This document shows positions 1 through 7,816 of a stretch of 41,064 nt of DNA, one piece after another. The translations under genes were made by a program, and so were the position numbers. The stretch covers positions 1 through 41,064 of the forward strand of contig WOYM01000090.1 in assembly GCA_011620785.1 (NCBI GenBank). The letters are read 5' to 3'. Source of the stretch: Methanothrix sp. GTDB taxonomy: Archaea > Halobacteriota > Methanosarcinia > Methanotrichales > Methanotrichaceae. The notes under the pieces are model-generated. The model did not search any database. It saw only the letters and a program-made list of their open reading frames with translations, and was not told the DNA's origin. Numbering within the stretch: position 1 is the stretch's first letter; every line of letters begins with the position of its first letter.

Positions 1-146
1 GAACTCTTGACTTTTCCATATTACAAAACTCAAACCTATTAGGGGGTCACGACCCTATTTTGTATCCTTACGATATCTCCCTTCATAAGATATATTTTGT
101 CCGTCCTATTATATCAATTTTGTCATAAGACTATAATCTAAAAGCG

Positions 147-500
147 GTGATCGAACAAGAGTTTGATTCGTTGTTTACAAGGACCACGGGATACATGGAA
201 TTGGATAAGCGGATAGCTTCGACTTTTAAAAATCGTAAAGAGCTACTCACAGTTCTTGAATCTCCAGCGGTCCCACTCCACAATAATGGATCAGAGATCG
301 CTGTTCGCGAAGGTGTACTTAAAAGGAAGATCAGCTATGGAACAAGGTCCGATTTAGGCAAAGCGGCCTGGGAGAACATGTTGTCAATACGCGATACTTG
401 CAGGAAGCTAAAAGTTGGTTTTTTTGAATATGTTCGAGATATTTATTCTAATGATTTTTGCATGCCGAGATTGGCAGATCTGCTCGCAAAAGCCGAGTAA
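147..500 (+). pseudogene. IS66-like transposase, C-terminal fragment
   Basis: The frame encodes about 117 residues that match the C-terminal end of IS66-like transposases. The motif PLHNNGSEIAVR is the conserved HNN-E-R segment, followed by a KRKISYGTRS stretch and a helical tail. Complete transposases of this group are around 400-500 residues, so the DDE core is missing. An in-frame TAA at 126-128 closes the frame just upstream, and GTG at 147 is only the first formal start. I infer a dead remnant at the left edge of the window. The family call rests on the HNN motif; a related family is possible. Confidence 0.7.
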
Positions 501-533
501 TTGATATCCTATTGAGCATGTACGGAGATTGTC

Positions 534-1130
534 ATGATCTTGAAACCCAATCAAAGGGAGAATATTCTCCCACTGCCAGTAGTACTGATTTCGACTTTAT
601 CCCAAGACAGAGTGAGAAATGCTGCTCCCTGGTCAAATTTCACGCCCATTCTGCGCCCCCTGGAGGAGGTCATCCTCGCGTCCTGGATCAAGCGCGACAC
701 TCTGGAAAACATTCGTCAGACGGGAGAGTTCGTGGTGAACGTCCCATCCGCGGGCATGGAGGATGCGATTATGATCTGCGCCAGAAGCTATCCTCCCGAG
801 GTGGATGAGTTCTTAGAAGCGGGACTTGAGCCCCACCCGTCCACAAAAGTCAAGGCTCCTGGAATCGAGGGCTGCCTGGCCTGGGCGGAGTGCGTTTTAG
901 AAGAGGAGCTGGTCAGGGAGAAGTTCGTTCTCATCATCGGCAAGGTGGTGCACCTGGAAGTTGATGAACGGTTCTTTGATGCTGATGGAAGCATGGACTT
1001 TCAAAGGGCAAAGCCCCTGTCAGTAATGCTGGGCAAAGACGGCATGAGCTTCACTTATCCGGCTTTTTCCGGAAGGTATGCGGAGTACAGGGAGATGTTT
1101 CAAGCATCTGCTGCCCGGCGAAAAGGTTGA
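534..1130 (+). CDS. Flavin reductase-like FMN-binding protein
   Basis: The 198-residue protein has the layout of the flavin-reductase-like split-barrel family, which binds FMN. It opens with PLPVVLISTLSQDRVRNAAPWSNFTP, seen here as PVVLIST and then NAAPWSNF, which corresponds to the family's substrate/flavin strand. The segments TLENIRQTGEFVVN and a GIEGCLAWAEC barrel strand follow. Related methanogen proteins are small cytoplasmic flavoproteins that move electrons between flavin, NAD(P)H or ferredoxin; the partner here cannot be read. It stands alone, convergent with the ABC operon that ends at 1182. The ATG at 534 is the earliest start that keeps the domain. Confidence 0.8.
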   Translation: MILKPNQRENILPLPVVLISTLSQDRVRNAAPWSNFTPILRPLEEVILASWIKRDTLENIRQTGEFVVNVPSAGMEDAIMICARSYPPEVDEFLEAGLEPHPSTKVKAPGIEGCLAWAECVLEEELVREKFVLIIGKVVHLEVDERFFDADGSMDFQRAKPLSVMLGKDGMSFTYPAFSGRYAEYREMFQASAARRKG

Positions 1131-1181
1131 TAGCCAGGCGCTGCTCCTAAAAAAGAGACAACGAGCAAGTTCTATTTTCTG

Positions 1182-1970
1182 CTACGCCCTTGCTCCCCGG
1201 ATCTGCCGCAGGGGCATTATCACCGGTCGGTCGGAGAGGCTCCTCACCGCCGCCTCCACCCGATAGACCTTTGCTATGTTCTCCTCGGTGATCACCGATT
1301 GGGGATCGCCGGCAGCTATTATCTTGCCCCTATTCATCATGATGATCCGGTCGGAGTAGTAGGAGGCGAGGTTCAGATCATGCAGGGCCATGATGGCAGT
1401 GATCTCCTTTTTCTTGACAACATCCTGAATGATGTTCATCACGTCCAGCTGATGCCAGATATCCAGGTTGCTGGTGGGCTCATCCAGGAGCATCACCTCT
1501 GCCTCCTGGACCAACGCTCGGGCGATCAGGACCTTCTGCTGCTGGCCGCCGGAGAGCTCACTGAAGTTGCTCATGGCCAGCCTCTCGATATCAAGAAGCC
1601 TCAGGACGTCCCAGACCTTATCCTCGTCCCTCTCACTGCCCAACCAGCCGATATGGGGCCTCCTGCCCATCAGGATGGTGTCAAAGACGTTGGTCGGAAA
1701 GATGCGCACCGAGCTTTGCGGCACATAGGAGAGGTATCTGGCCATATCCATCCGGCTCATGCGGGTCACATCCTTCCGGTCGATGAGAATGCTGCCCCCC
1801 TGAGGAGCCGCAATCCGATCAATGCACTTGATCAATGTCGACTTTCCCGAGCCGTTCGGCCCCACTATGGTGACCAGCTTGGAAGGGGCGATCTCAAAGT
1901 TCACGTTGTTCAGAATAGGGTTGCTGGTGTAGCCAAAGAGAATGTCCTTGGCCTGAAGCTTGATCATCAT
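1182..1970 (-). CDS. FecCD-type ABC transporter ATPase
   Basis: ATP-binding subunit of an importer for iron chelates, cobamide or similar metal complexes (FecE/BtuD type). The 262-residue protein has Walker A GPNGSGKST near residue 38, the Q loop, signature LSGGQQQ, Walker B VMLLDEP and a switch histidine in ALHDLN. The open frame extends far upstream, but that part only shadows the permease gene. The start chosen is ATG at 1970, whose ATGA overlaps the permease stop; a second ATG follows directly. It is the last gene of the operon beginning at 5898. Substrate cannot be told from the ATPase. Confidence 0.92.
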   Translation of the reverse strand: MMIKLQAKDILFGYTSNPILNNVNFEIAPSKLVTIVGPNGSGKSTLIKCIDRIAAPQGGSILIDRKDVTRMSRMDMARYLSYVPQSSVRIFPTNVFDTILMGRRPHIGWLGSERDEDKVWDVLRLLDIERLAMSNFSELSGGQQQKVLIARALVQEAEVMLLDEPTSNLDIWHQLDVMNIIQDVVKKKEITAIMALHDLNLASYYSDRIIMMNRGKIIAAGDPQSVITEENIAKVYRVEAAVRSLSDRPVIMPLRQIRGARA

Positions 1971-3097
1971 GTCCAAAACTCCTTTCTTTTGCCCTTCATC
2001 ATGAGATACATGAAGAACGGGACTCCCACAATCGAGGTCATGATCCCGGTAGGGATGATGGTTGGGGCGATCAGATTCATTCCCGCAGCATCGGCAGACA
2101 TTAAAACCAGTGCTCCCAGCACTCCCGAGGCGGGGATGAGGAAACGGTGGTCTCCGCCGATGACCATCCGGGCCATGTGAGGGGCAACCAGTCCCACAAA
2201 AGCGATGGTCCCCATGAAGGAGACAATGGTCGCGACCAGTAGACTGCTGACCACCATTATGAAGATACGCGTCCTCTCGGCATTGACCCCGATGCTCTTG
2301 GCAGTCTCGTCTCCTGCCGTCATGATGTTCAGATCCCAGCATTTGGTCATCAATAGAGGAATGCAGATGACGAATACGACCAAAAGTATCCGGGAGTTGG
2401 TCCAGGAGAAGGCAGCCAGGTCCCCCATTCCCCAGTTTGTCATTAGGCGAAGCTGCTCGTCGGTGGCGAAGTACTTGAGCAGCTGGCTGATCGCAGTGAA
2501 GAAGTAGTTGACTGCGATTCCTGCCAGGACCAGGTTCTCAGATGTCGCTCCTTTGATGGCGGCCAGGCCGATGATGAACAGAGAGCAGAAGAGGGCGCAG
2601 AGGAAGGCATTGCCGATAATGAAATAGGGGCCGGCCAGAAATGAAAAGCCGATGACTGCGGCCATGGATATGCCAAACTGAGCTCCGGCGGTAATTCCCA
2701 GGGTGAAGGGGCTGGCGAGAGGGTTCTTTAAGACCGCCTGCATCACGCAGCCGCATATCCCCAGCCCAAAGCCAGCCATGATTCCTCCCATGATTCTGGG
2801 AAAGCGGATGTTCCAGACCACCCGGCTGGTGAGCTCATCCACATAGAAGTGCTCCGGCCAGAAGCGGGCCAGAAGGGCGGAATAGGAGTCGAGCACAGAT
2901 ATCTCCAGAGGGCCAAGGGTGATTATGAGCCCGGTGAGAAGGATCAGAAGGCCGGCGATGCCCAGCACGAATAAGATTCTGATGAACTTGAATCTCTCAT
3001 GAGCCATCTCCGGATTGCTCTTCTTGCCTGCTCTCCGGGCCCGGGAAAGGCTGGCATCGGGTTTTCCTCGAAAGAAGAGCGTCCGAAAGCTCGTCAT
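1967..3097 (-). CDS. FecCD/BtuC-family ABC permease
   Basis: Membrane subunit of the importer. The 376 residues contain the usual set of about ten hydrophobic helices, and the family landmarks FPRIMGGIMAGFGLGICGC and GTIAFVGLVAPHMARM are present, the latter being the loop that couples to the ATPase. An N-terminal charged extension of about 30 residues precedes the first helix; a second in-frame ATG at 3007 would remove it. The ATG at 3097 overlaps the SPFH stop by four bases (ATGA), which argues for translational coupling and for the longer form. Length is slightly above the family norm of about 330-350 residues because of this extension. Confidence 0.92.
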   Translation of the reverse strand: MTSFRTLFFRGKPDASLSRARRAGKKSNPEMAHERFKFIRILFVLGIAGLLILLTGLIITLGPLEISVLDSYSALLARFWPEHFYVDELTSRVVWNIRFPRIMGGIMAGFGLGICGCVMQAVLKNPLASPFTLGITAGAQFGISMAAVIGFSFLAGPYFIIGNAFLCALFCSLFIIGLAAIKGATSENLVLAGIAVNYFFTAISQLLKYFATDEQLRLMTNWGMGDLAAFSWTNSRILLVVFVICIPLLMTKCWDLNIMTAGDETAKSIGVNAERTRIFIMVVSSLLVATIVSFMGTIAFVGLVAPHMARMVIGGDHRFLIPASGVLGALVLMSADAAGMNLIAPTIIPTGIMTSIVGVPFFMYLMMKGKRKEFWT

Positions 3098-3876
3098 TTA
3101 TTACCCGCAGCCGCCTTGGCCAGTCCCATGAAAAGGGGAAGGTCCGAGTCCTTGTGCCCTTCAATTGATCCGATTGAGACCACAATGAGGTTCTTCTCCT
3201 TAGCGATCTCAGTCAGAGTCTGAAACTCGCGCAGCTTAAGAGCGCTGGGCTTGTTCTCATACATATCGGCGGCCTCATTCATCTTCTTGGAAGCCTGACA
3301 CTCTCCTTCCGCCAGTATTATGCGGGCTCTCTTCTCCCTCTCCGCTTCCGCCTGCCTGGCGATGGCACGAAGCATATTCTCGGGCAAAGATACGTCTCTC
3401 ATTGTCACCATCACCACATGCATGCCCCAGGGCCCGGTGGTGGAGTCCAGTATCTCCTTGATCCTTTTGTTGAGGTCGTCTCTATCGGAGAGTATGGTAT
3501 CCAGCTCGTTTTGGCCCAGGATATCTCTGAGAGTGGTCTGAGCCAGGAGAAGAGTGGCCGCCTCGAAGTCCTCCACTTCCACGATGGCTCTGGTGGCGTC
3601 CACTACCTTGTAGTAAATGACCGCATCCACCTCAAGGGTTACGTTGTCGCGAGAGATGATCGTCTGCTTGGGAACATCCAGCTCTCTCACCCTCATGTCC
3701 ACTCGCACCATTTTATCCATGAATGGAATGAGAGCAAAGAGGCCTGGGCCTCTCTCCTTCTTGATCTTTCCCAGGCGAAAAATAACTGCTCGCTGGTACT
3801 GTCTTACCACCCGGATGGATGAGGCCACGAGTCCCAATGCAAGAGCCGACCCTGCCAGAAGAGAGATGGAAACCAT
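3094..3876 (-). CDS. SPFH/band 7 (slipin-type stomatin) protein
   Basis: A 260-residue membrane-anchored SPFH protein. One hydrophobic segment (residues 3-18) is followed by the stomatin/slipin core: RAVIFRLGK, then GPGLFALIPF, RVREL, ISRDNVTLEVDAVIYYKV and a C-terminal helix rich in AEAEREKRARI. Slipins form ring-like membrane scaffolds and are often co-transcribed with NfeD-type proteases. No protease is next to this one; instead it lies between a methyltransferase and the ABC permease, 14 bases after the former and overlapping the latter by ATGA. That placement suggests a role in organising or protecting the importer, but this is inference from context only. Confidence 0.9.
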   Translation of the reverse strand: MVSISLLAGSALALGLVASSIRVVRQYQRAVIFRLGKIKKERGPGLFALIPFMDKMVRVDMRVRELDVPKQTIISRDNVTLEVDAVIYYKVVDATRAIVEVEDFEAATLLLAQTTLRDILGQNELDTILSDRDDLNKRIKEILDSTTGPWGMHVVMVTMRDVSLPENMLRAIARQAEAEREKRARIILAEGECQASKKMNEAADMYENKPSALKLREFQTLTEIAKEKNLIVVSIGSIEGHKDSDLPLFMGLAKAAAGNK

Positions 3877-3889
3877 TTTGACATCCTCC

Positions 3890-4747
3890 TCAGGCCGGTA
3901 GGGCCCCGCCTTTCTGCCAGGAGATCAAGACCTGCTTATGGCTGCGGTGCATGCACAGTCCCTTTTCATCCTTGACCAGTCTAAGCGAGAGAAACTCCCG
4001 CAGCCCCGGCTCCTTTTCGTCGGGCACCTCATGCATCTGCTTCCACTCGGCCACGGCTTCATCGAGGCTGGTGTAATGCTCATCAGATTGCCAGTTCATG
4101 AACTTGATGTCGGCGAGAATGCCCATATCGGCGAGCAGATTGTAGATAACAAGATAGCCGGCCGGACCGGCCTCATGCCCGCCGCGCCTGCCATGTCCTC
4201 CTTTTCCGCCCTCTTTGCCTTCCCTCAGGAACTGTCTAAAGCTGTCGTCCCTCTTTCCGTCGGAAAATGTGAAGATGTAGACCGCCCTCTTGGCCAGGGC
4301 ATCCATCTTGCTCAGGGCCTCTTTCAGGTCATAGACGCCCAGGGAGTTGGACGAGAGGACCACGTCGTGCGGCTCCAGCTCCCCTTCGGCCACATCCTGC
4401 CAGCTCTTCTGGATGCAGCGGATGTTGTCTATTCCCTCCGTTGCCATGTTCTCCCGAAGACAGGAGAGCATTCCTACGGATTGGTCGAGAGCTGTCACGC
4501 TTTTAGTCAGCCGGGCCATGGGCAGAGCCAGCCTGCCTGTGCCGGCTCCCACATCCAGCACAGTCTCGCTGGAGGTGAGGCCGAGGAGTGCCACCTGGCT
4601 GTTCGACCTCGCCTTGTTCTTCATGACCCGTTTATTGAACACCTCCGCTCGGCTGTCCCAGTGGGCAGCCAGATCTTTGCCGTGGTGGTGAAAGCCGCCC
4701 GCATGGGTGGCCTTCCACAGTTCGTCCCAATTAATGATTCCCGGCAT
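3890..4747 (-). CDS. Class I SAM-dependent methyltransferase with His/Gly-rich insert
   Basis: A 285-residue Rossmann-fold methyltransferase. Motif I is VLDVGAGTGRLALPMARL (about residues 61-78), followed by an acidic ALDQS strand end and IRCIQKSW. Two segments are unusual: a histidine cluster near the N-terminus (GGFHHHGKDLAAHW) and a Gly/His-rich insertion in the second half (KEGGKGGHGRRGGHEAG). These could bind metal, but that is inference. It starts 11 bases after the substrate-binding protein gene and lies inside the importer operon, so its substrate may be related to the imported metal complex or to a metallophore. No specific reaction can be assigned. Confidence 0.85.
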   Translation of the reverse strand: MPGIINWDELWKATHAGGFHHHGKDLAAHWDSRAEVFNKRVMKNKARSNSQVALLGLTSSETVLDVGAGTGRLALPMARLTKSVTALDQSVGMLSCLRENMATEGIDNIRCIQKSWQDVAEGELEPHDVVLSSNSLGVYDLKEALSKMDALAKRAVYIFTFSDGKRDDSFRQFLREGKEGGKGGHGRRGGHEAGPAGYLVIYNLLADMGILADIKFMNWQSDEHYTSLDEAVAEWKQMHEVPDEKEPGLREFLSLRLVKDEKGLCMHRSHKQVLISWQKGGALPA

Positions 4748-4758
4748 GGCATTGTCTC

Positions 4759-5898
4759 CTACTTCAGGCTGTCCAGGTACTCTCTGGGCCAGACCAGGTA
4801 GTCGGCATATTCGGTAAAGACTCCGTCCACTCCCAAGAAGGCCTTGAATATCTCATTGCCCTCTTCCTCCAGATCAAGATCTTTGAACTCTTCCGGGTGC
4901 AGAATCTTGGCCATGTACATCATGTTCAATAGGTTTCTGTCGGCGGGTGTGCCGCGGCAGTGGGGATAGAAGCAATTGTAGACATTGCCGTTCTTGATGG
5001 CATTGATGGAGGACAGATCCTGGCTGTTTTTTATAAAGTCTAGGCCGGTGTTGTTTCCTGCGTCACTATTGGATATGAATATATAGTCGGGATTCCAGGC
5101 GATGATCTGCTCAAGAGCCACATTGACCGTAGAGCCGTTGATCTCAGAAGCAATGTTGATGCCGCCGGCCATAGTCAGGGGATCATATTTGGGCTCGGTG
5201 CGGGTGAAGTCCCTGCCCTCTTTGGGATCATAGAAGGCATTGCTTGCTCCTCGGGAGGCGAAGTAAACCTTAGGCTTGTCTTCGGGCTTCATGCTATCGG
5301 TTACGGATTCGATCATGTCCACCTTGCCTTTGGCAAAGGCGATCAGTTCCTCTGATTTATCTTGCGCATCCAAAGCCTCTCCGGCCACGCGGATGCTGTT
5401 GTAATACCCATCTTCTCCGAAGTTCCAGCCCTGTCCTCCAAGAACTACCACCGGGCAGCCGATCTTGTCCTCAAAGGCCTCTGCATCCTTCAGGTTTCCG
5501 CAGAAGATCAGGTCAGGCTCCAGCTTGGCGATATCCTCGAAATAGATGTCGTACCTGGTGCTGATCTCAGGAAGGTCGGGCATCCGGCCGTCAATGATCG
5601 TCTCATAGCACTCCAGGCAGCCTTCGGTGGTGTTGCCAAAGGTCATGGGGCAGAGGCAGGATTTAGTGGCCTGCTCACCGGCGACCAGCTTGTCTCCGTA
5701 GCCCAGGGCGATTACGATTCTGGCCTCGTCCGGGGCTCTGGTGATTATCCTCTGCGGGGATTCATCAAGAGTGATCTCCCGGCCCTGAGTGTCGGTAAAG
5801 GTCTTGGGATATGATGCCAGGGCGGTAGAGCTCAGGAAAATTATAGAGCATATAAATAATATTATTATCGAACTATTCCAAAGGTTTCTTTTACTCAC
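4759..5898 (-). CDS. Periplasmic (class III) metal-chelate substrate-binding protein
   Basis: Extracytoplasmic receptor of the importer, 379 residues. An N-terminal hydrophobic signal segment (about residues 9-28) ends at LASYPK without a lipobox cysteine. The TDTQGREITLDESPQRII opening and the two-lobe pattern with GYGDKLVAG and KLEPDLIFCGN are those of FepB/BtuF-type receptors. An unusual CLCP...CLEC cluster of four cysteines lies near residues 81-98. First gene of a minus-strand operon that continues with a methyltransferase, SPFH protein, permease and ATPase. Iron chelate is the default annotation for the family; cobamide or another metal is equally compatible. Confidence 0.9.
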   Translation of the reverse strand: MSKRNLWNSSIIILFICSIIFLSSTALASYPKTFTDTQGREITLDESPQRIITRAPDEARIVIALGYGDKLVAGEQATKSCLCPMTFGNTTEGCLECYETIIDGRMPDLPEISTRYDIYFEDIAKLEPDLIFCGNLKDAEAFEDKIGCPVVVLGGQGWNFGEDGYYNSIRVAGEALDAQDKSEELIAFAKGKVDMIESVTDSMKPEDKPKVYFASRGASNAFYDPKEGRDFTRTEPKYDPLTMAGGINIASEINGSTVNVALEQIIAWNPDYIFISNSDAGNNTGLDFIKNSQDLSSINAIKNGNVYNCFYPHCRGTPADRNLLNMMYMAKILHPEEFKDLDLEEEGNEIFKAFLGVDGVFTEYADYLVWPREYLDSLK

Positions 5899-5984
5899 TT
5901 CTATTCCTCCATTTATTTACAATCCGATTGCAGGACCACGGTCGTTGTCCCAAATCTGCATTGATATCTGATTCGTATTAAACT

Positions 5985-6000
5985 CTAACATATACTTAAG
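5985..6000 (-). promoter_or_regulatory. Candidate archaeal TATA box for the ABC operon
   Basis: On the minus strand the segment reads CTTAAGTATATGTTAG, an A/T-rich archaeal TATA-like box about 90 bases upstream of the substrate-binding protein start at 5898. It implies a leader of roughly 60 bases. It is called by eye only. Confidence 0.4.
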
Positions 6001-6298
6001 ACTTTTCGTTATTGCCATTTTTTTATGAACGACAAAATTCGAAGTTGGGCGAAAAAATTGGCTGAAAGGCGAGATCGGATGAAGAGGCAGCTGGATCATT
6101 CTTGTGAAAGCTCAGGCTAATTGTGCTGCTCAGGTTTATGAGCGGCTCATAAAGGCTCTCGAAAAAAAGGCTCTCTGGACCGGGGATAGGCCGCCGGCAA
6201 AAGCAGATTAAAGTCCCTCTTCTGCCCGGTCCTGCAGTCGCATATCGTGAGATGGGCTCCAAAGTTGTATTGGGTTTAGTATTTCTATGCAGCAGGCG

Positions 6299-6379
6299 CT
6301 TTTCAGTGGGCGCCGCGCGCGGGTGTTACGCGCGATAGTGCTCTGGCCCCCTCAAGGCCGGGGAGGCTTGGATATAATC
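6299..6379 (+). repeat. 81-nt GC-rich structured repeat, copy 1
   Basis: This segment is matched by 7527-7607 over 81 bases with five substitutions and no gaps. It contains a CGCGCG/CGCGCG hairpin and then a CCCC/GGGG hairpin, and most substitutions fall in or next to the loops, as expected for a structured RNA. Strand is uncertain; both copies have the same orientation. It lies in the gene-free stretch 5899-6454, which otherwise holds only the TATA-like box at 5985 and open frames without recognisable content. Identity of the element is unknown to me. Confidence 0.75.
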
Positions 6380-6454
6380 GAGGCAATCCGTTGAAGATTT
6401 GTGATATATCGGCGCTAATATTCTCCATGCGGGCATCCACCAGGCCTTTTGATC

Positions 6455-6727
6455 CTATAATCCTGAATTAAGTGGTCGACAGCCACTCCTCAAGGGAAAT
6501 CCCATCTTCTCATAGGATTTCTCAAGATTGAATGCCCCAGCCGGACACCAAGAAGTATCCACTCTTCGATAACTCCAATAAGACTTTTCCCTGACCTCTT
6601 CTACCGTCTTGCCCGTTGACCATGCACCGGGAGACTCGGGGACCGATACAAAGAACGGCTCTTCTTCTCGCTCAAGCGTTATATAGACGGCCCGCTCCAC
6701 GGCTGCATGAATGTACTCTGTGGACAT
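6455..6727 (-). pseudogene. HicB-like antitoxin, frameshifted
   Basis: The first 50 residues are a HicB-type fold: EYIHAAVERAVYITLE, then PESPGAWSTGKTVEEVRE. After this the frame becomes meaningless. Removing a single A from an AAAA run near 6591 restores SLIGVIEEWILLGVRLGHSI, which is exactly the expected HicB continuation; that frame then ends at 6490. The last residues remain poor in either frame, so the 3' end has also decayed. No HicA toxin gene is visible on either side. HicB proteins normally neutralise HicA mRNA interferases; this copy is probably inactive, unless the extra A is a sequencing error. Confidence 0.75.
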
Positions 6728-6802
6728 AGAAAGACACCATATGCTCAGACGGATTTAATAAGTGGTTGTGACTGATTGTCAGAGCAGCAAAGCGAAGTGA
6801 AC

Positions 6803-7168
6803 TCATATCCTTTTGCAGATTAAATGCTCGACTTCATCGAGGATATCCATGATTCCCTTTTCTTCGGATTCCACAACACAATCTGCAAGATGCTTGTGGT
6901 GGGGAAAAGTAGAATTGTCATGATGGGGCGCATTGTCATATCGGAATATCATTTCGCCATTCCTATCTATCAGATGGAACCTATATTTCAACCGTCGATC
7001 TCTTTGGAGATACTCCATAAACTCCATGGTTGATCCATCAACAAAGAGCAACCTTCCCCGCAACATGCCTTCATAGGGGCTGAATTCGCTATAATTTACC
7101 TTTTTATCGGCAATTATCTCTGCATTCATTATTCGGAGTTCAACCTCTTTGAAGTAGTCGGAGATCAA
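6803..7168 (-). CDS. TumE/DUF6516-like toxin component
   Basis: About 121 residues matching the DUF6516/TumE family of putative toxin-antitoxin toxins: ISDYFKEVELRI, YSEFSPYEGMLRGRL, KYRFHLIDRNGEMIFRYDN, a histidine-rich APHHDNSTFPHHKH and an acidic C-terminal helix. The open frame could begin at an ATG at 7240, but I prefer the TTG at 7168, because TTGA there overlaps the stop codon of the partner gene (7165) and the extra upstream residues do not look like family sequence. Toxic activity is known only by family annotation. Antitoxin-first order with a four-base overlap is typical of such pairs. Confidence 0.72.
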   Translation of the reverse strand: MISDYFKEVELRIMNAEIIADKKVNYSEFSPYEGMLRGRLLFVDGSTMEFMEYLQRDRRLKYRFHLIDRNGEMIFRYDNAPHHDNSTFPHHKHLADCVVESEEKGIMDILDEVEHLICKRI

Positions 7169-7464
7169 AGAGAGAGCACCGCTTTTGCTTTTTTTATCTC
7201 GTCTGCAATCGCATCCTTCCCTCTCAATAAACCCCACCATTCAAAGAAGTCTTGAGAATCGCCAAGTTCTCCCTTCTCAAACCTGCTCATGAATTCTTGA
7301 GAATTCATCTCATATTGCTGTTCGAATTCTCGAATCTCCTCTTCAGCCAGCCTTATCTTCATATCAAGCAGCCCAATCTCCCTTTCCAGGGATCTCTTGA
7401 TAATGAGTTCTGCATCGCTAGCTGCTGTGGCGCTCATCATAGCAATAAATGCGTCTGCGGACAT
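7165..7464 (-). CDS. Probable antitoxin partner of the TumE-like protein
   Basis: A 99-residue, highly charged, mostly helical protein. Residues 23-55 form a likely coiled coil (SLEREIGLLDMKIRLAEEEI), followed by EFMSRFEKGELGDSQDFFEWWG, here the recognisable GELGDSQDFFEWWG box found next to DUF6516 genes. It overlaps the TumE-like gene by TTGA and precedes it. I infer it is the antitoxin; no DNA-binding domain is evident, so it may act by direct binding. The ATG at 7464 is the first start in the frame and there is no clear ribosome-binding site. Confidence 0.65.
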   Translation of the reverse strand: MSADAFIAMMSATAASDAELIIKRSLEREIGLLDMKIRLAEEEIREFEQQYEMNSQEFMSRFEKGELGDSQDFFEWWGLLRGKDAIADEIKKAKAVLSL

Positions 7465-7526
7465 ATAAGACTTATGAAAGGTCTTAAGGCAAATTCTGTC
7501 AGGTTGATCTTGATTTATGCGAGCCC

Positions 7527-7607
7527 CTTTTCAGTGGGCGCCGCGCGCGAGTTTTACGCGCGGTAGTGCTCTGGCCCCCTCAACGCCGGGGAGGCTTGGA
7601 TACAATC
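7527..7607 (+). repeat. 81-nt GC-rich structured repeat, copy 2
   Basis: Second copy of the element at 6299, same length and orientation, five substitutions. Flanking sequence on both sides is unrelated between the copies, so the boundaries are sharp at about 81 bases. It sits in the 350-base gap 7465-7816. The remainder of that gap (7608-7816) is C-rich and then A/T-rich just before the next gene; I see no gene in it. Confidence 0.75.
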
Positions 7608-7816
7608 TTGCCCAGAAAATCAAGATGCTTCGCCCCATTTATCCACAGGCAGAGTCACATCCACCACCCGTCTCCTCTCCTCTTTACAGCCCTCCCTGCC
7701 CACCAGACGGGCGCGAGCCGCCTTCTGCTGCCCATCCACCTCCGGATGTCATCCTCAATATTCGACGGTTATCTTTAAGTTAATTGACGAACGCCATTGA
7801 CCACAGTGAGTGATAA

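Noticed and set aside
42..56. Small hairpin GGGTCACGACCC near the left edge as a terminator or IS end
   Set aside because: The stem is short and no flanking T-tract or matching inverted repeat could be found.
1299..2180. Long plus-strand open frame (293 codons) across the ABC ATPase and permease
   Set aside because: It is antisense to two well-supported ABC genes, and its sequence shows no family features.
3938..4801. Plus-strand open frame of 287 codons
   Set aside because: It mirrors the SAM methyltransferase, whose motif I is intact on the other strand.
6023..6262. 79-codon minus-strand frame between the ABC operon and the repeat
   Set aside because: No domain, start signal or coding-like composition; it overlaps the operon leader only by chance.
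6299..6379. tRNA gene within the 81-nt repeat
   Set aside because: I tried both strands; no cloverleaf, T-loop or anticodon arm can be formed.
7517..7783. Two overlapping plus-strand frames through repeat copy 2
   Set aside because: They are Pro/Ser-rich chance frames in C-rich sequence, and one starts inside the structured repeat.
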